A DNA stretch of 64,000 nucleotides from Nocardia brevicatena NBRC 12119 (GTDB taxonomy: Bacteria > Actinomycetota > Actinomycetes > Mycobacteriales > Mycobacteriaceae), in the NCBI RefSeq assembly GCF_000308495.1, contig NZ_BAFU01000086.1:1-64000 (forward strand), in the 5' to 3' direction. Shown here in pieces: positions 46,124-55,163 of the stretch (positions within the stretch are counted from its first letter, which is position 1; the number at the start of each line of letters is the position of its first letter). Below the pieces are notes generated by a model. The model was not told the DNA's origin and did not search any database. It worked only from the letters and a program-made list of their open reading frames with translations. A program made the translations under genes and the position numbers.

Positions 46124-46879
46124 TCAACGAATCTGTGCCAGCATCGCCAGCTTGTCGGCGAAATCGGCGTCGCTGACCGGGATCAGCACCAACTCGTCGG
46201 TGGCGGTGAGCAGATAGCGCCCGTCGCCCTGGATATCGAGCCAACTGCGATGCCTGGTCGGCGGGGACATCGGGTTCTCCGGTTCGACGGTGACAGTGAT
46301 GAACCCGCGCCCGTCGACCGGTTTGCGCAGGGTCTGGCGGAACCGGGCGGGACCGTGCTGTCCGTCGGATGCGGGCAGCGGCGCGTCGGTGAGCACCGCG
46401 TCGTGTGGTTCGCGCAGCGGGCCCAGGGCCCCGGGCGGCGCGCCGCCGATGATCCCGACGATCCGTTTGCCCAGGGCGCGGGCATGACACATCAGGACCG
46501 TCACGCCCTTCGACGTGGCGTGCAATATGGCGGCGTGATGATGGACGACGGCGGCGAAGACGAGAATGACCTCGCTGCCGGTATCGCCTGTCCGATCGCC
46601 GGCGCCGTTACGCGGTGCGGCGCCGGCGGTCGCGGAGACGCAGCGTTGCCCCGAGACGGTGATGGTGGTGGCATCGGAACGGGCGCACAGCATGAGGGCG
46701 GCCGCCAGGTCGGGGTCGGCTTGTCTGGCGAACCGCTGTGGTAATCGCAGGGCGGCGTATTCGGATTCGGTGCGCACGGTGGCGCTCGGAGCCAGATTGA
46801 CCGGATAGGGACGCCGGTCCAGGCTCGTCTCATTGGCCCAGACGTAACTGAACTCGTCCGGGGTGAGTACCCATTTCAC
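46124..46879 (-). CDS. ESX secretion-associated protein, EspG family
   Basis: 251 residues, GTG start at 46879 overlapping the preceding stop (GTGA). The N-terminus KWVLTPDEFSYVWANETSLD and SEYAALRLPQRFARQADPD are those of EspG, the cytosolic chaperone that binds the tip of PPE proteins before type VII export. GRRYLLTATDEL-like sequence (GDGRYLLTATDELVL) is in the C-terminus. The partners it would bind are encoded just upstream. No ESX membrane genes (eccB-E, mycP) are within this window. Confidence 0.85.
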   Translation of the reverse strand: MKWVLTPDEFSYVWANETSLDRRPYPVNLAPSATVRTESEYAALRLPQRFARQADPDLAAALMLCARSDATTITVSGQRCVSATAGAAPRNGAGDRTGDTGSEVILVFAAVVHHHAAILHATSKGVTVLMCHARALGKRIVGIIGGAPPGALGPLREPHDAVLTDAPLPASDGQHGPARFRQTLRKPVDGRGFITVTVEPENPMSPPTRHRSWLDIQGDGRYLLTATDELVLIPVSDADFADKLAMLAQIR

Positions 46880-47442
46880 CGCCGCGGGCTCCCGCCGGGC
46901 TCGGGCTGCGCGGGAAATCGAGGGACACGGTCACCGGAGGCCGGGATGGTGGGGGTGTAGATATATGTCATCGTGTCCTGGGCTTCGGCCGTGGCCTCGG
47001 CCGCCGCGGTGTCGTGGTTCATTCTGCGTATTCCGCCGTGCACTGCCTCCGCCGCCGGGTCGTCCAGCGGGCGGTACGGTTCCGGCGCGGCGATGGCGGC
47101 CCGGATCTTCTGCGCGGCGTCACTGTTGCCTTCCATGAGTCGCTGCAGGGCACGGCACACCTCCTGGGTGTCGCGGCCCACCCGGATGAACTCGCGGGTC
47201 GCCTGCCAGGCCGCTTGCGCGGTCCGGCCCGACCACCGGCCGAATTCCCGGTCGGTGGTATCGGCGAAGGTCTGAAATGCCTCGGCCACCGTGTCGGCAC
47301 TGGCCTGCCAGGCCGCCGCCGTGCGGCCGAGTGTGCTCGAATCGAGCGCTTGCACCGCCTCCCAGATCTCCTGATGGGTGTAGCCGTCGAAACGTTCGCG
47401 CTCTAACGCGTACGGCGGATCGACATCGGCGGAATCAACCAT
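46876..47442 (-). CDS. PPE-like type VII secretion substrate
   Basis: 188 residues from ATG at 47442 (a GTG two codons upstream is possible). Helical domain with ERFDGYTHQEIWEAVQALD, ADTVAEAFQTFADTTDREFG and the W-x-G turn in GRWSGRTAQAAWQATREF, as in PPE/WXG100 proteins; it lacks the literal PPE N-terminus. The C-terminal ~35 residues are Pro-rich. It lies between the PE-like gene (8-base overlap) and EspG (GTGA overlap), so the three are translated together. Confidence 0.75.
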   Translation of the reverse strand: MVDSADVDPPYALERERFDGYTHQEIWEAVQALDSSTLGRTAAAWQASADTVAEAFQTFADTTDREFGRWSGRTAQAAWQATREFIRVGRDTQEVCRALQRLMEGNSDAAQKIRAAIAAPEPYRPLDDPAAEAVHGGIRRMNHDTAAAEATAEAQDTMTYIYTPTIPASGDRVPRFPAQPEPGGSPRR

Positions 47443-47869
47443 GGGCACCCCCTTCGTCCGATACGTCCGGCGGCGGTCCGGCCAGTTGCGCGGCGACCAG
47501 CGCGACAGCGGCCCGGTTCGCCGCGTCGGCCTCGGTGAATTTCTTGCCCGCGGCCAAATACGCCGCCTTGTACAACAGCGCCGTCTCCTGCAGCGCGGTG
47601 AGAGTGTCCAGATATTCGCCGGCCTTGGCGCCGAATCCTCGCGCCAGTGCCCGCCCGGTGGGCAGATCGGGAAAGCCGGACGTTCCGGGCAGCGTCGTGA
47701 TCAGCTGTCCGCCCGCCCGGGCCCGATTCAGATCGTCGACCAGCACGTCGCAGGCCACCGCCAGGCGGGTGGCCACATCCTCGGCCAATTCGAATGCATC
47801 GCCACCCCCGGCGACAGCCGACGCATACAGTCGCCGGGCCGCGGCCTGCCCGATATCCGGTATCGCCAT
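47435..47869 (-). CDS. PE-like partner protein of the ESX trio
   Basis: 144 residues, mainly helical. The end of the conserved helix, GKKFTEADAANRAAVALVA, aligns with the YxxxD/E export signal of PE proteins (SYAATEAANAAA), with Phe for Tyr (FTEAD). The N-terminus PDIGQAAARRLYASAVAGGG is not a typical PE start, and the protein is longer than the ~100-residue domain. Position ahead of a PPE-like gene and EspG supports a PE-type role; family assignment is inference. Confidence 0.6.
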   Translation of the reverse strand: MAIPDIGQAAARRLYASAVAGGGDAFELAEDVATRLAVACDVLVDDLNRARAGGQLITTLPGTSGFPDLPTGRALARGFGAKAGEYLDTLTALQETALLYKAAYLAAGKKFTEADAANRAAVALVAAQLAGPPPDVSDEGGAHG

Positions 47870-48013
47870 CTGCGTATCCCCCTTCCGCCCAGGCCTTTCC
47901 GCGTGTAAGGCGGGACTCTATCGGCCGGTAGCACGGATTGGCGTGACCTTCGGCGCGACGGCGATTCTTTCGTCTGTGATGTCGAGCACGGACACCCGTG
48001 GGGAAAGCGCCGT

Positions 48014-48643
48014 TCACTCCGGTTCGGCCGGGTGGACGGCGGTCAGGTACTGAAATGTCCGGTGCACCTGCTGCTTCACTTCGACAAGGCCGCATTCGGT
48101 GAACAGGTCCGGAAAGACGTGACCGTCGAATACCCGCAGATCGCTGAGACTTCCTGCGAACCGGGTGATTTCGCCGACGAGGCTGTCCGCGCGGTGGCCG
48201 GCTGTGATGGCGATACGGCCGCCGGGTGCCGGCACCCGGATCATCTCCCGGGTCGCGATCAGCGGGTCGGGGATGAGGTACAGCGCACCGAAACAGCAGG
48301 CCGCGTCGAACGTTGCGTCCGGAAAGGGAAGGTGTCGGGCGTCTCCGCGTAGATAGCCGACCCGAGGACCGGAATTGTCGGCGAGCGCGCGGGCCGGCAT
48401 CGGCGGGGAGTGGTCCACCCCGACGGCAAAACCGTCCTCGGGCAGCCGCTCGCTCGGATGCCACGTGAAATTGCCCGGCCCACAGGCGATGTCGAGTACC
48501 CGGCGAGCGAAGTCCAATCGCAGCGTCCGGGTCGCGTACGTGGTGGTGCGGCCGGTGGCCAGATAGAAGACCGCCGGTCGCCACACCCGCTCGTACACCG
48601 CCGCCCACGCGGGGGCGTTCATGGTGCGTCGCGCCAGATTCAT
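48014..48643 (-). CDS. Class I SAM-dependent methyltransferase
   Basis: 209 residues, ATG at 48643 overlapping the stop of the reductase gene (ATGA). SAM motif I VLDIACGPGNFTWHP, GFAVGVDHSPPMPARAL, LRGDARHLPFPDATFDAACC and VPAPGGRIAITAG are in the order of methyltransferase 11-type enzymes. Coupling to a trans-acting-enoyl-reductase-like gene suggests a lipid substrate, but that is only inference. Confidence 0.87.
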   Translation of the reverse strand: MNLARRTMNAPAWAAVYERVWRPAVFYLATGRTTTYATRTLRLDFARRVLDIACGPGNFTWHPSERLPEDGFAVGVDHSPPMPARALADNSGPRVGYLRGDARHLPFPDATFDAACCFGALYLIPDPLIATREMIRVPAPGGRIAITAGHRADSLVGEITRFAGSLSDLRVFDGHVFPDLFTECGLVEVKQQVHRTFQYLTAVHPAEPE

Positions 48644-49896
48644 TTGCCCTGCAGGCGCTCCACTTCGATGGTGATGCCCGCGGCCCGCAGCCGTTGGGTG
48701 AGCGCGTCGCCCATGGCCGCGGCCGGGGTGAGCACCCCGGCCAATTCCGGTTGGCGGTCGGAGTCGAAGGCCAAGCACAGTCCGCTTTCGCCGAGCATGA
48801 GCGCGGTCGCCTTGTAGCCGGGGTCGCCGCTGCCGGCGAAGGTCGCGACATAGCGCGCACCCGAGGTCGTGCGGGTATAGGTCCGCATCCGGAACCAGCC
48901 GGTCTCCCGGCTGTGCTCGCTCGGGCCGGTACCCGGTTGGGGCAGCACCCGGTCCAGCAGTTTGCGTCCGGTCGAGAACCGCGACAGCAGACCGCCGGCC
49001 ACCACACCCGCCGCGACGCCGCCGGAGATACCGGCCGCCACCAGCGGTGCGGCCGGGGACTTCCCGGCACTCATCACCTCGCGGTAGCGGAAGTTCTTGC
49101 CGTAGACCCAGCCGAGCAGGCCATTGCTGCGGCGCACGATCTTGGTGTTGTGCGCGGCCATGACGAAGCTGCCCACCCAGCCGTCCAGGCTCGGATCGAT
49201 GGTGCCGGCCCGTCGTACGGTGGTCATATCGGGCTGCGGACCCAGATCGGGGTCCATAGCGGGGTCCGGGCTGAGCGAGTACGGCTCGGTGAGGACGGAC
49301 CGCTTGCTCGGATCGACCGCGATGGCCTCCATCATGGCCCGGCCGGAATCGATGGTGCCGCCGCTTATGCCGCCCTTGAGCTCCGCGATCAGGGTGGTCT
49401 CGCCCAGTTCACCGGTATTGTCGGCGACCGTGCTGCGGTAGAGCCGGTAGACGCTCAGGTCCGAAGGGATCGAATCGTAGCCGCAGGAGTTCACGATTTT
49501 CGCCCCGGTGCGTACGGCTTCGTCGTGATGGCTGTCGACAGCGTCGCGGATGAACAGCGGTTCGCCGGTCAGATCGGCGTAGTGGGTGCCCGCCTTCGCA
49601 CAGGCCGCGACCAGCGGCATACCGTAGCGCAGATAGGGACCGACCGTGGTGACGATCGCGGTGGTGCGGGCGGCCATGACGTCCATGGCGGCCTGGTCGC
49701 CGGTGTCGGCGACCACGAGTTCCCGGTCGGCGGCGCCGATTTCGTCCCGGACGGCGGTAAGCTTGTCGAGCGAGCGTCCGGCAAGCGCGATCCGCGCCCC
49801 CGCTGGGGCCGCTCCCAGTATGTACTGCGCGGTGAGCTTGCCGACATAACCCGTCGCACCGAATATGATCAGGTCGAATTCTCGTGTGTCTGCCAT
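48640..49896 (-). CDS. Saccharopine dehydrogenase-like / trans-acting enoyl reductase family protein
   Basis: 418 residues. NADP-binding LIIFGATGYVGKLTAQYI, AGRSLDKLTAVRDE, VGPYLRYGMPLVAACAKAG and NSCGYDSIPSDLSVY are characteristic of the Rv2449c/Rv2953-like family (trans-acting enoyl reductases of phthiocerol/phenolphthiocerol lipids, family knowledge). Middle has hydrophobic helix-like segments (VAAGISGGVAAGVVAGG). ATG at 49896. Followed by an overlapping methyltransferase. Confidence 0.87.
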   Translation of the reverse strand: MADTREFDLIIFGATGYVGKLTAQYILGAAPAGARIALAGRSLDKLTAVRDEIGAADRELVVADTGDQAAMDVMAARTTAIVTTVGPYLRYGMPLVAACAKAGTHYADLTGEPLFIRDAVDSHHDEAVRTGAKIVNSCGYDSIPSDLSVYRLYRSTVADNTGELGETTLIAELKGGISGGTIDSGRAMMEAIAVDPSKRSVLTEPYSLSPDPAMDPDLGPQPDMTTVRRAGTIDPSLDGWVGSFVMAAHNTKIVRRSNGLLGWVYGKNFRYREVMSAGKSPAAPLVAAGISGGVAAGVVAGGLLSRFSTGRKLLDRVLPQPGTGPSEHSRETGWFRMRTYTRTTSGARYVATFAGSGDPGYKATALMLGESGLCLAFDSDRQPELAGVLTPAAAMGDALTQRLRAAGITIEVERLQGK

Positions 49897-49920
49897 GACT
49901 CCCAGCTCCTCGAGCGGTGG

Positions 49921-51324
49921 TTACGCTTCGCGGCGTACGCCGCGAGCAGACGACCGGCGCTGCGCCAGCCATTGGTGGTGAATCCTGCCGAGCTCGGTGA
50001 CCGGTGGCTCGTCGTAGAGCCATTCCCGGGCCATGCGATGCCAGTTACCGGTCGCCTCCAACTGGCCGAGCATGCCGAAGGTGAGGAAATCGGCACGACG
50101 GGAGAACAAATGCTCCGGCGGCAGGTTCTGCTGTTTCATCGCGTCGAATTCCCCGGCCCGTGGATCGACCGCCAGCAGGAAGGCGCCACTGGCGAGTTCG
50201 GGGGTAATGGTCAGTTCCTCGTCCACCAGACACCATTCCGAGGCCGCGAGCACGTATTCCAGGCATTCCTCGGCGCCGACCTGGTCGATCGATTCGATCA
50301 CCCCGCGACGAACCATCAACTCGCGCAGATCTTCTGCGCGGTCCTCCGCCGCGGCCCGCAGACAGGTGATCTCGAACCGCACATGTTCGGGATCCATCCG
50401 GTTGAACAGACCGAAATCGAGGAACCCCACCCGGCCGTCGCCGGCGAGCAGCACGTTACCCGGATGCGGATCGCCGCAGAACTCGTTGAAGGTGAACAGC
50501 GATCCGACGTAGAAGCGGTAGATGATCTCCCCGATGCGGTCGCGTTCGGCACGCGGCAGCCTCCGGATGTCGTCGAATCCCTTCCCTTCCAGGTATTCGC
50601 TGACCAGTACCCGGCGCGTGCTCAACTCGGGCAGCGGCCGCGGGACGACGATGAACGGATGATCGGCGTAGAGGTCGGCGATCTCCCGCTGGGTCCGTGC
50701 CTCTTCCCGGTAGTCGAGTTCGGCCTCCATGTTCAGCCTCAGCTCGTCCAGGACCGCGGGTGTCACCCAGGGCAGCGCCGACTGCAGCACCCGGCGGAAC
50801 ATGGCCAGATTCTTCAGGTCCGCGCGCACCGCGGCGTCGATACCTGGGTACTGCACCTTCACCGCGACCTGTCGACCGTCGGGCAACCGGGCCGAGTACA
50901 CCTGCCCGATCGATGCGGCCGCGATGGGCTCGGCGCCGAACTCGGCGAACACCGTAGCCGGCGAACGGCCGAAATCGTCCTCGATCACCTTGCGCATGGC
51001 CTCGAACGAGACGGTCGGTGCCGCGTTGCGCAGGACGGCCAGCCGTTTCTGGAACCGTTCCCGATGCGTCGACGGCACCAGGTCCATATCGAGCACCGAC
51101 ATCATCTGGCCCAGCTTCATGGCCACGCCCTTCATGGTGCCCAACACCATGACCAGCTGTTCGGTGCTGCGCAGGGTCGATTCCTCGGCCAACTGCGCCC
51201 TCACGGCCTCCGATCGCCCACGCATGGACAGTCGCGCGCGCTGTTTTCGCAACATGGAACCGGCCGCCACCGCCCCCAGTTTGGTGCCGCGGGCCAACCG
51301 GGATGTCGGCACTTGCTTCGCCAT
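49921..51324 (-). CDS. AarF/UbiB (ABC1) atypical kinase-like protein
   Basis: 467 residues, ATG at 51324. All ABC1 motifs: KxGQ in GVAMKLGQMMSVLD, Ala-rich loop in EPIAAASIGQVY, Lys in VAVKVQYPGIDAA, catalytic GDPHPGNVLL and Mg-binding VGFLDFGLFNR. UbiB-type proteins help isoprenoid-quinone or lipid metabolism. Same strand as its neighbours; the 24-base gap to the reductase suggests read-through. Confidence 0.9.
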   Translation of the reverse strand: MAKQVPTSRLARGTKLGAVAAGSMLRKQRARLSMRGRSEAVRAQLAEESTLRSTEQLVMVLGTMKGVAMKLGQMMSVLDMDLVPSTHRERFQKRLAVLRNAAPTVSFEAMRKVIEDDFGRSPATVFAEFGAEPIAAASIGQVYSARLPDGRQVAVKVQYPGIDAAVRADLKNLAMFRRVLQSALPWVTPAVLDELRLNMEAELDYREEARTQREIADLYADHPFIVVPRPLPELSTRRVLVSEYLEGKGFDDIRRLPRAERDRIGEIIYRFYVGSLFTFNEFCGDPHPGNVLLAGDGRVGFLDFGLFNRMDPEHVRFEITCLRAAAEDRAEDLRELMVRRGVIESIDQVGAEECLEYVLAASEWCLVDEELTITPELASGAFLLAVDPRAGEFDAMKQQNLPPEHLFSRRADFLTFGMLGQLEATGNWHRMAREWLYDEPPVTELGRIHHQWLAQRRSSARGVRREA

Positions 51325-51451
51325 CGAGGTACCTCCGTTGGTGCCGACGCGCACGCGGGCGGGCGGCCCGGATCGGCCACCTTCTCCGTTCGGTTCAGAC
51401 TAGCCAAACCCGCGTGGATGTCGAGCCGGCGAGGTTCGCCGAGCGGCGGGG

Positions 51452-52174
51452 TCAGTCCGTCCCGGCAGCGGCGGATTCGGGTACCGGGTCGGGCAGGATA
51501 TGCGGCTGCTGGATGAACCGGGTGCGCGAACCACCGGCCTTGGCGATTCCCTCGATGGCGCTCCAGGCCATCATGGTCAGATAATCGATGACGTCTTCCC
51601 GAGGCATGGTCTTGTTGGTGGTCCACCAGTGGGTGGCCAGCTGGATCCCGCCGACCAGCACATAGGAGAACAGCAGGGCACCCTCGGTGTCGAAACCGCG
51701 CTTGCTCGCGCGTTCGACGATCACCGCCGCCACCACTTCGGCGAACAGCTTCTCGAAATCGGCCAGTGAAGAGGGGTCGCCGGAACCGTTGCCCATGATG
51801 AACCGGTAGACCTCGGGGTCTTCGTCCACCGCGCCCACGTATTCGGTGAGTGCCGCGTGCACCAGTTGGTATTCGTCGGCGTCCAGGTTGATCGCGCCGT
51901 AGACGCGCGGCATCAGGGTGATCTCGATGAATCGCTGCATGGCCGCGTTGACCAGGTCGCTCTTGTCCGAGAAATAGCGGTACAGCACGGTTTTGGACAC
52001 GCCGATCTCGGCGGCGATCTCGTCCATTCCCGCGGTGCTGCCCCGGGCCCGGACGGCGGCGAGGGTGCCGTCCACGAGCTCTTCGCGCCGGTCGATCTTA
52101 TGCTGGCGCCACCGACGTTTACGGCCGTCGGTTCGCGCGGTGCGCACCACCGAGCGCTCGGTGCGTTCCCCCAT
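51452..52174 (-). CDS. TetR family transcriptional regulator (Rv0472c-like)
   Basis: 240 residues. TetR N-terminal helix-turn-helix: ELVDGTLAAVRARGSTAG then MDEIAAEIGVSKTVLYRYFS; the C-terminal ligand domain ends with IPEG-like helices, SAIEGIAKAGGSRTRF. A ~25-residue basic N-terminus (TARTDGRKRRWRQH) precedes the domain. Divergent from the DUF445 gene with a 227-base gap. Ligand unknown; the recalled mycobacterial counterpart is Rv0472c. Confidence 0.9.
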   Translation of the reverse strand: MGERTERSVVRTARTDGRKRRWRQHKIDRREELVDGTLAAVRARGSTAGMDEIAAEIGVSKTVLYRYFSDKSDLVNAAMQRFIEITLMPRVYGAINLDADEYQLVHAALTEYVGAVDEDPEVYRFIMGNGSGDPSSLADFEKLFAEVVAAVIVERASKRGFDTEGALLFSYVLVGGIQLATHWWTTNKTMPREDVIDYLTMMAWSAIEGIAKAGGSRTRFIQQPHILPDPVPESAAAGTD

Positions 52175-52401
52175 ATCGACAAGGTCTTCGGTGGACAGCG
52201 TGGGCTCCTCGTTCGATATGTCCGAGCGGGGACGGCCCGCGCGGTCACACTTCGCTACCGCCGCCGGCCGCCGACTCCGCTCAGACTGTGGTCCGGTTCG
52301 GTTCGGCTGCGTTCACCAGCTTAGGCCCCGCACCCCCTCCAATGGCCGGTTTGGTGGCGAGTGACCCGCGGCACCGACCGATCGGCGCGGCGACCAGCAG
52401 A

Positions 52402-53745
52402 ATGGAGAGCATGCAGACAGCTCCCGGCAACACCGCGGTCCTCGAGTCCCGTCCCGAGGGCTCCGCGACGCCGAGCGCCTTCGCCACGCTGACCGACGAG
52501 GCGGGTAAACGGCGCGACCTGGCGCGGATGAAGGTCGTCGCCACCGGGCTGCTCACCCTGGCCACCCTCGTCTACCTGGGGTGTCGGTGGCTGGAGATGC
52601 GTGGGAACGCCGGTGACTGGGTGGGTTATGTGCGGGCCGCGTCGGAGGCGGGCATGGTCGGCGCGCTGGCCGACTGGTTCGCGGTGACAGCACTTTTCCG
52701 GCATCCGCTGGGTCTGCCGATTCCGCATACCGCGATCATCCGCCGGAAGAAAGACCAGCTGGGCGCCAGCCTGGGCGATTTCGTCGGCACCAACTTCCTC
52801 TCGCCGGAGGTGGTGAGCGCGAAGGTGAATTCGGCGCGGATTCCGTGGCGGATGGGTCGGTGGATGGCCGATCCAGGGCATGCCGCGCGGGTGGCCCAGG
52901 AGAGTTCGACCATTCTGCGCGCGGTGGTGGGGGTGCTGCGTGACGAGGATGTCGAGCAGATCATCGACAACACCATCGTCAAGCGGATCGCCGAACCGCA
53001 GTGGGGTCCACCGATCGGCCGGGTGCTGTCGGAGCTGTTGGCCGACAACCGGCAGGTGGCGCTGCTGGATCTGCTCGCCGAGCGGGCGCATCAGTGGGCG
53101 CTGGGCAGCCAGGAGACGATCGACAAGGTCGTGATGAGCGAGGCCCCGCAATGGGCCCCGAAGTTCGCCAATCTGCTGCTGTCGGAGCGGATATATCGGG
53201 AACTGGTCACCTTCACCTGGAATGTCCGCACCACACCGGATCACGAGGTTCGGCTGGCGGCCAACCGCTTCCTGGAGGAGTTCGCGCACGATCTGCAGCA
53301 CGATGAGGCGATGATCGCCAAGGCCGAACGGGTGAAATCGCAGATCATGGGCCGTGAGGAGATCACGGGCCTGGCCGAGGCGACCTGGCGGGCGGCCAAG
53401 CGGCTGATCCTGGAATCGGCCGACGACCCGAACAGCACCCTGCGGCGGAAGGTGGCCGAGAATGTCCAGCAGCTGGGTGAGCGGCTGCGCGACGACGACA
53501 CCATGCGGGCAAAGGTGGACGACTGGGTCGAGCGGGGCGCACGATATCTCGCGGCGAATTACGCGGGGGAGATCGCCACCATCGTCAGCGATACCGTGGC
53601 CCGGTGGGATGCCGAGGAGGCAAGCAAGAAAATCGAAGTGCAGGTGGGTCGTGACCTGCAGTTCATTCGGATCAACGGCACGGTGGTGGGTTCTCTCGCC
53701 GGGCTGGCGATCTACACGGTTTCGCAGCTGATGTTCGGCGGCTGA
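52402..53745 (+). CDS. DUF445 membrane protein (YjiN/Rv0473-like)
   Basis: 447 residues from ATG at 52402 (ATG at 52411 is a close alternative). The N-terminal transmembrane helix (about 43-62: VVATGLLTLATLVYLG), the DUF445 signature GALADWFAVTALFRHPLGLP, IPHTAIIRRKKDQLG, and a C-terminal transmembrane helix at SLAGLAIYTVSQLMF. Function of the family is not settled. Divergent from the TetR gene, followed by the XRE-hbhA operon. Confidence 0.9.
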   Translation: MESMQTAPGNTAVLESRPEGSATPSAFATLTDEAGKRRDLARMKVVATGLLTLATLVYLGCRWLEMRGNAGDWVGYVRAASEAGMVGALADWFAVTALFRHPLGLPIPHTAIIRRKKDQLGASLGDFVGTNFLSPEVVSAKVNSARIPWRMGRWMADPGHAARVAQESSTILRAVVGVLRDEDVEQIIDNTIVKRIAEPQWGPPIGRVLSELLADNRQVALLDLLAERAHQWALGSQETIDKVVMSEAPQWAPKFANLLLSERIYRELVTFTWNVRTTPDHEVRLAANRFLEEFAHDLQHDEAMIAKAERVKSQIMGREEITGLAEATWRAAKRLILESADDPNSTLRRKVAENVQQLGERLRDDDTMRAKVDDWVERGARYLAANYAGEIATIVSDTVARWDAEEASKKIEVQVGRDLQFIRINGTVVGSLAGLAIYTVSQLMFGG

Positions 53746-53834
53746 GCGCCGGCCCCGGCATGAGGTTTCGCCTCGCCACACGGTGGCGGCGAAACCGCCC
53801 GGAGCCGCCGCGGCCGAATATCGACCGCAATACC

Positions 53835-53865
53835 GCTAGCAGAAGTGCTTGCTATTGCTAGCACT
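53835..53865. promoter_or_regulatory. Overlapping dyads upstream of the XRE-hbhA operon
   Basis: GCTAGCA (53835-53841) pairs with TGCTAGC (53856-53862), and AGTGCT (53844-53849) with AGCACT (53860-53865), so two inverted repeats overlap. The set is 42-73 bases before the XRE start and is a likely operator for autoregulation, or part of the promoter. Confidence 0.5.
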
Positions 53866-53907
53866 CTGCACTACTCTCGCAGATGTACAACCGCCAGAAG
53901 GTGAGTG

Positions 53908-54399
53908 ATGGCCGACCAGCCCGAGGTTTCCGCTCAGTACACCGCCGATCCGGGGACCGGGTCCGGAGAACGGGGAGGCCGCGTGGTCAACGCGGCACAC
54001 GACATCGGGAGTTTCATCAGGGCACAGCGGGAAGCCGCCCAGGTCTCGCTGCGTCAACTCGCTCAGCTGGCGGGGGTGAGCAATCCGTATCTCAGCCAGA
54101 TCGAGCGCGGATTGCGCAACCCGTCCGCCGAGGTACTCACGCAGATAGCCAAGGCGCTGCGGATGTCCTCGGAGGTGTTGTACGTGCGGGCCGGCTACCT
54201 CGAGCAGCGGCCGCACAGCCCCGTCCGGGATGCCCTGCTGGCCGATACCGCGATCAGTGAACGGCAGAAGCAAGTGCTGCTGGACATCTACGAGTCGTTC
54301 CGTCGGGAGAACGGCGACGGCTCCGAGGGGAATGACCGGGACAGCGCTGTTCCGCGTATCACGACCGAGACTCCGCCACGCGAGGAGAACCACATATGA
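53908..54399 (+). CDS. XRE family transcriptional regulator (Rv0474-like)
   Basis: 163 residues, ATG at 53908 with AGGTGAG just upstream. XRE domain, about residues 34-88: IGSFIRAQREAAQVSLRQLA, GVSNPYLSQIERGLRNPSAE. A helical C-terminal segment (ISERQKQVLLDIYESFRRE) may dimerise. ATGA overlap with hbhA at 54396-54399. Its mycobacterial counterpart (Rv0474) lies likewise before hbhA (recalled). Confidence 0.92.
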   Translation: MADQPEVSAQYTADPGTGSGERGGRVVNAAHDIGSFIRAQREAAQVSLRQLAQLAGVSNPYLSQIERGLRNPSAEVLTQIAKALRMSSEVLYVRAGYLEQRPHSPVRDALLADTAISERQKQVLLDIYESFRRENGDGSEGNDRDSAVPRITTETPPREENHI

Positions 54400-55070
54400 C
54401 CGAGAAGCTCACCGAGAAATACCCCGCCAGCCGGCCGCTGCTCGCCACCGTGGGCGCCGGCGACGCCGTCTACGCCGCCGTGATCGACGCGGTGAACCAG
54501 GTGCGTGAACGCGCCGCGGCAACGGATGTGACCGCACGCGTAGACGAGGCCCGGGAGCGTTTCGCCGCCCTGCCCGCTGATGTACAGGCCCAATTCGAGA
54601 CGCTGCGCAGGCAGCTGTCGGACCTGCCCTCGGAGCTGCCGGAGGATCTGGCCGAACTGCGGGAGAAGTTCACCGCCGAGGAGCTGCGCCGACTCGCCGA
54701 GCAGTACTACCGCCAGGTGCTCGACCTGTACTCGGATCTGACCGTCCGCGGGGAGGAGACCATCGAGCGGCTGCGCGCCAACCACCTGGTGGAAGAGCAG
54801 GTCGGCCGGGTCGAGACGCTGTACAAGGACGCGGCCGAGCGGGCCGAAGGGGTATTCGAGCGGGTCAACGGCCTGATGGGCCGCCCGGTCAAGGAATCCG
54901 CCGAGACTCCCGGGGCACCCATGGCCGAGAACCCGGTCGTCGAGGGCGAGGTGGTCGAGGTGGCCACCGAGACCGAGCCCGTGCCCGCTCCGAAGAAGGC
55001 GCCCGCCAAGAAGACCACCGCCAAGAAGACACTGGCGGCGAAGAAGACCACCGCCGCGAAGAAGGCCTGA
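54396..55070 (+). CDS. hbhA: Heparin-binding hemagglutinin (HbhA)
   Basis: 224 residues. Long coiled-coil middle (about 40-165, e.g. EELRRLAEQYYRQVLDLYS) and a Lys/Ala-rich tail, KKAPAKKTTAKKTLAAKK, which in mycobacteria binds heparan sulfate and is methylated. No signal peptide, as in other HbhA proteins. ATG at 54396 overlaps the XRE gene, and a strong hairpin ends the operon at 55096-55130. Confidence 0.93.
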   Translation: MTEKLTEKYPASRPLLATVGAGDAVYAAVIDAVNQVRERAAATDVTARVDEARERFAALPADVQAQFETLRRQLSDLPSELPEDLAELREKFTAEELRRLAEQYYRQVLDLYSDLTVRGEETIERLRANHLVEEQVGRVETLYKDAAERAEGVFERVNGLMGRPVKESAETPGAPMAENPVVEGEVVEVATETEPVPAPKKAPAKKTTAKKTLAAKKTTAAKKA

Positions 55071-55095
55071 CGCCGAGCTTCGGCGGTGTCCGACA

Positions 55096-55130
55096 CCGGA
55101 CCCGTGGCGTCGGCGACGCCACGGGTCCGG
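55096..55130 (+). terminator. Hairpin terminator after hbhA
   Basis: Perfect 16-bp arms CCGGACCCGTGGCGTC (55096-55111) and GACGCCACGGGTCCGG (55115-55130) with a GGC loop, starting 26 bases past the hbhA stop. A CGTTGTT stretch follows. Probably the intrinsic terminator of XRE-hbhA, although without a true poly-U. Confidence 0.65.
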
Positions 55131-55163
55131 CGTTGTTCGGGGCCTTGCTCTTATCATGAGGGA

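Noticed and set aside
48694-51516. A 940-codon open frame on the plus strand opposite the reductase and UbiB genes
   Set aside because: It is the antisense shadow of two recognisable genes; such long open frames are common at this GC content, and its translation has no domain pattern.
53835-53865. Possible CIRCE/HrcA element
   Set aside because: The half-sites occur in the opposite order (AGTGCT first, AGCACT second) with the wrong spacing for TTAGCACTC-N9-GAGTGCTAA.
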